A model generated the notes under the pieces. The model had not been told where the DNA came from. It did not search any database and saw nothing but the letters and a program-made list of their open reading frames with translations. From NCBI GenBank assembly GCA_933822405.4, contig CAKOGP040000458.1:1-63368 (forward strand): DNA of 63,368 nucleotides, written 5' to 3'. A program made the position numbers and the translations under genes. Origin of the DNA: Cylindrotheca closterium. Lineage: Eukaryota > Bacillariophyta > Bacillariophyceae > Bacillariales > Bacillariaceae. The first letter of the stretch is position 1, and each line of letters begins with the position of its first letter. Of this stretch, positions 60,901-63,368 are shown piece after piece.

Positions 60901-63368
60901 TGAATATCCTTCTATTTGTGATGACTGCTCTGCGATCAGCCCATGTGCGGCATCCAAATCATTTTTCAAGCGATCAATTTCAGCTTGATCAGAGGTGTGT
61001 GCCTCGTCATTTCTACCCACCAACTCAATTTCTGTTTGTTCCTCTTCCATTTGCTGCATTGACTCAGTCACATCTTCTTGCAACTGTGCCTGGACATCAA
61101 TTGGTCCTTCCAATTGCTGCTTGATGGCCTGGGTTTCACCCAAAGCTGCTTCAAGGCTTGCCTTGAGCTCGGATATTTCGTTAAGCATTCTCTTTGTTGC
61201 ACTGTCTTCTTGTGCCAACTGTTGCCTTAGTTCGTCCACCAGACAGGTCAAAGTTGCATTATTTGTGTCAATTTTTGCCTTCTCTTGTTCCAATGCAGTG
61301 TACTGCTCTTTTAATGCCTTTGCACTTCCTAACGCAGATTGGGCTTCCTGCGTTTTTGTTTGCATTTTGTCCCAATTGATTTCTGCATGTCGTTCAATAG
61401 TACGCTTCTCATCAATGGCTTCATCGAGCGCTCTATTGGCATTTTGCAATTGCGTTTGTACTTTTATAGTCTCTTCCTTTGCTAACTTCCTAGCTTCAGA
61501 TTCTTCCACAACCTGCTTCTCTAAATCATCTAAGATTTCTTTGAGCTTGCTATTTTTTCCCTCTGTGGACGCATTCTGTTCGGCTAAGGATATGAACTGT
61601 TGCTGTAGCTGAACTGTTTTTGTCTCTGTATCTTTCAACATGGTTTGTGTTACTTGAAGCTCTTTTTCTGCTGCCAACAGCTGTTCCTCCAATGCAGCTC
61701 CTGATGCCTTTGAGCGCCTAAGCTCAGATTGGACTTCTTGTAATTCCTCTTCCATATCAGTTGTCATTTGCTCCAGCTCTTGTTTCATAGTTTCAGCACC
61801 CTCCAGTGATGATTCAAGATGGCTATGAAGTTGTGATTGTTCCTTCATTGCTGCTTCTTTTGCAGCAGTTTCAACTACTAAATGATTCATCAGATCATCA
61901 ATCGCAACCTTCAATTTGATATTGCTCTCCTCAATTGATGACTTTTCATCTTCCAAAGCATCAAACTGGTCTTCCAGATCCATGTGAGCTGCCACGGAAT
62001 CTTCAAGTGCCTTCTCCATTCTCTCAATTTTTTGGAGAACTTCAGAAGAAGGCTCAGAGACTGGTTGCTGGTTTGCTGATCCCTCCATTTCAAGAACAAC
62101 AGATTCTAAACTGCTTTGTAGCAATGCATTTTCTTTGATTGCTGCTTCTTTTGCACTTGTTTCCTCCACCAAAAGATTTTTTAGACTTTCAACAGCATCT
62201 TTCAATTCATCATTGCTTTCCTCAATTGATAATTTCTCTTCTTCCAAGGCATCAAACTGGTCTTCAAGAACCATGTGAGCCGCAACAGAATCTTCAAGTG
62301 CCTTTTCCATTCTCTCAATTTTTTCAGAATCTTCAGAAGAAGGATAAGAGACTGTTTGCTTGTTTGCTGATCCCTCCATTGGAAAAACTGCCAAATCTTG
62401 ATGTCTTTGTAGTAATGCTTGTTCTTCCATTGCTGCTTCTTTTGCAACAGTTTCCTCCTCCAATTTATTTTTTAGCTTATCGACAGCAACCTTTAAGCAA
62501 TAATTTTTCTCCTCAATGAACAATTTCTCTCCTTCCAACAAATCATACTGATCCTCAAGATCCATTTGAGCGGCAAGAGAATCTTCAAGCGCTTTCTCCA
62601 ACCTTGCAATCTTTTGACGAAAATCACGAGAAGGGTCATACAATACATGCTGCATTTCCGATGAATTTTCAGGGTGAGGAGTTGATGCTTCATCTCCATC
62701 AGTTGAAGTGAATTCTTCAGAAGAATCATCGAAATCATCTGCAGCAATATTGAGAGATGGTAGTGTCTTCTCTATCAAATCGCTATCCCTCAGAGCTGAC
62801 TCAAGCAAACCAAATACCTCCGACTTTGACTCCTTCACTTCCTGGGCATTCTCCAAATCAGCCTTCAATGCAGAAGTCTCCTCCAGCGCAGCTGATCGGG
62901 CCTCCGAAGCAGCCGCCAGATCCTCCTCCAGGCGGTCCACCATATCCTTCAGCTCTTCGATCGCGTCCTCGCTTGCTGAAAGCTTGTTCTCAAGTTCGGC
63001 CTTTTGATTTGCAGCCTCTTTGAGATCCAACTTGGACTGTTGCAGCAGCAATTTGGTTTCATTGGCACTGCTGGACTCCATCTTCGCTTCCTCAAGCATT
63101 TGCTTTGTAACCTCCTTCTCTTCCTGGGCCTTCTCCAAATCAGCCTTCAATGCAGAAGTCTCCTCCAGCGCAGCTGATCGGGCCTCCGAAGCAGCCGCCA
63201 GATCCTCCTCCAGGCGGTCCACCATATCCTTCAGCTCTTCGATCGCGTCCTCGCTTGCTGAAAGCTTGTTCTCAAGTTCGGCCTTTTGATTTGCAGCCTC
63301 TTTGAGATCCAACTTGGACTGTTGCAGCAGCAATTTGGTTTCATTGGCACTGCTGGACTCCATCTTCG
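57946..63368 (-). CDS. Very long coiled-coil protein (5' end beyond the window)
   Basis: At least 1806 codons are open from the right edge of the window to the stop at 57946; the true start lies beyond the edge. It is almost entirely heptad-rich Glu/Lys/Leu/Gln text, as in golgin, kinesin-tail or myosin-tail-like proteins, with no catalytic domain visible. The first visible part is a tandem repeat of 94 residues (MESSSANETKLLLQQSKLDL...), followed by three related ~75-residue units (EKIERMEKALEDSVAAHMVL type). There are Ser/Pro linkers with KYYSMPSPVRSGD near 60.0 kb, and a conserved C-terminus with GVSSLDTYMEPFVLDLQQAQ and a basic RERLIRPRV end. A membrane anchor is not seen. It is probably a cytoskeletal or Golgi tether. 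Its last ~305 codons are duplicated at 30,050-30,963. Confidence 0.8.
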   Translation of the reverse strand, partial: KMESSSANETKLLLQQSKLDLKEAANQKAELENKLSASEDAIEELKDMVDRLEEDLAAASEARSAALEETSALKADLEKAQEEKEVTKQMLEEAKMESSSANETKLLLQQSKLDLKEAANQKAELENKLSASEDAIEELKDMVDRLEEDLAAASEARSAALEETSALKADLENAQEVKESKSEVFGLLESALRDSDLIEKTLPSLNIAADDFDDSSEEFTSTDGDEASTPHPENSSEMQHVLYDPSRDFRQKIARLEKALEDSLAAQMDLEDQYDLLEGEKLFIEEKNYCLKVAVDKLKNKLEEETVAKEAAMEEQALLQRHQDLAVFPMEGSANKQTVSYPSSEDSEKIERMEKALEDSVAAHMVLEDQFDALEEEKLSIEESNDELKDAVESLKNLLVEETSAKEAAIKENALLQSSLESVVLEMEGSANQQPVSEPSSEVLQKIERMEKALEDSVAAHMDLEDQFDALEDEKSSIEESNIKLKVAIDDLMNHLVVETAAKEAAMKEQSQLHSHLESSLEGAETMKQELEQMTTDMEEELQEVQSELRRSKASGAALEEQLLAAEKELQVTQTMLKDTETKTVQLQQQFISLAEQNASTEGKNSKLKEILDDLEKQVVEESEARKLAKEETIKVQTQLQNANRALDEAIDEKRTIERHAEINWDKMQTKTQEAQSALGSAKALKEQYTALEQEKAKIDTNNATLTCLVDELRQQLAQEDSATKRMLNEISELKASLEAALGETQAIKQQLEGPIDVQAQLQEDVTESMQQMEEEQTEIELVGRNDEAHTSDQAEIDRLKNDLDAAHGLIAEQSSQIEGYSKIEDQTTNVVELKEQLTLLSDAKDTALSEIAALKDSLENAEVKESNLLDELSELKRKVGQLTFDLQEKEASLRVKGNQVHSQLSANDGQLESTSLSAMFASLQSERESAVEAKRLMKQNMVHADERVHAANQQTALVKNELGQLQLRILDIEAKRKDSTTVLEKSEAFATACLQKQAMLEKEIGNLQNRHAFKLHLLSHDLEQVQSELENERGENSKFAEKIGNPASDMKAKIELLQLQLKMKESTLKRREDEISDLQSLLKENMSTSEWSLVAVEALDSSSRMTLGKGASSVGKIYRSKYYSMPSPVRSGDLNAKIELVQSQLKIKESTLKKKQDEINCLQDLLKEKESIIKNYPGDAAQDHGHKVEELERELKESQSKIETIAGSKLELEKAVASLKQHAIDGDSAPVKRDRSGQDHGVFSFGFLEKSKMEINQPHQNTTTTTSDTSGTNPRFSQQHLAHDLFDEIGMLRMQLSDMMEQTESLASDLDEKDIALKHTNMQMQRLQDDNKRLRMAVEAIGDMTPGETMESHSTEVPAISMSKKLHSAQQKIAANKLLITSLQEEIDLEKHRCKELEVLVSEKDSDSSACVLESHSSSTGEKSESIIIEDFQGWQLAQSKPRHFDPLDKGEAKTTIGNEKLVSPEIHLDGKIVELRHSTCKKDEIIEMLRSKQREQEALISLLNKALNEKDAKITRLERLLAEKHSNVHIVKELEENELTIDSLVLIRSEKDTEIKKLKGKLDHLENKLKDFDETKYQLRHRTEEIAEKETKIHQLKAELEDESKRVKDILDDRQEQLERVREEKMHLRLDLQDHSRKFKIKLKEKEELIKSIHSEATEQGLLIDSLDTSLMEANKRLQQLESDYKQQTAESTSLAMKLEQVAQEKATLIEDHKEKDVLIRMLNEARLDGEKVIEELTKPKQETNRQKILRRYKQMQAEEGVSSLDTYMEPFVLDLQQAQTEYQLARKNLRLAKARERLIRPRV
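62800..63368 (-). repeat. 282-bp in-frame tandem repeat in the coiled-coil gene
   Basis: Two units (63363-63082 and 63081-62800) are almost identical at DNA level, including CTCCAGCGCAGCTGATCGGG. The second departs only near its end. The array touches the window edge, so the copy number is unknown. Confidence 0.88.

Noticed and set aside
58249..63289. Long plus-strand frames opposite the coiled-coil gene (for example 60995-61612)
   Set aside because: They mirror Glu/Lys/Leu-rich codons on the other strand and are shadows.
1..63368. tRNA, rRNA or other structured RNA genes
   Set aside because: A reading for B-box-like words and cloverleaf arms gave no convincing candidate; a covariance-model scan would settle it.

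Overview
The window looks like nuclear DNA of a diatom, most likely a raphid pennate. Its genes have short GT-AG introns (about 70-105 bp). Two genes have the receptor-like guanylate cyclase plus phosphodiesterase architecture known from diatoms. One phosphofructokinase carries a signal peptide followed by Phe, as diatom plastid proteins do. Secreted VWD-like proteins and PAT/DIRS, LTR and Harbinger elements complete the picture. The species is not decided by the sequence alone. There is no bacterial-style operon structure.

Layout. (1) 1.8-16.4 kb: two paralogous eight-exon membrane guanylate cyclase/PDE genes on the minus strand, on either side of a GT31-type glycosyltransferase gene. (2) 17.6-31.0 kb, 'unit A': phosphofructokinase (PFK), VWD-like protein 1, an acidic-repeat protein, VWD-like protein 2, two inverted-repeat mobile elements, a GT31 paralogue with a damaged start, and the 3' end of a coiled-coil gene. 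(3) 31.0-63.4 kb, 'unit B': the same series in the same order, namely a PFK fragment, a VWD-1 5' stub, acidic-repeat protein, VWD-like protein 3, a decayed GT31 copy, and the full coiled-coil gene that runs off the right edge. Units A and B are best explained as one tandem duplication of about 12.6 kb with breakpoints inside PFK and inside the coiled-coil gene.

The two units act as filled and empty sites for each other, which lets insertions be read directly. Unit B carries a roughly 14-kb multigene element (about 32.04-46.04 kb), a 317-bp solo LTR with a 6-bp target duplication, a 5.77-kb PAT-type DIRS retroelement with A1-B1-A2-B2 split direct repeats, and a tiny hairpin element. Unit A carries a Harbinger-like remnant, another inverted-repeat element and two tiny hairpin elements that are absent at the matching places in unit B.

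The most novel item is the 14-kb element. It has five apparently intact genes: a tyrosine recombinase with a complete R-HxxR-H-Y set, a double-stranded beta-helix protein resembling 2-oxoglutarate/Fe(II) oxygenases, two unrecognised proteins (one with an intron and Cys-rich ends), and a Ulp1-type cysteine protease. The outer two genes point inward, and each is followed by an array of AT-rich palindromes. The two arrays are inverted relative to each other. This looks like a large, recently active tyrosine-recombinase mobile element; I do not recognise it as a described family.
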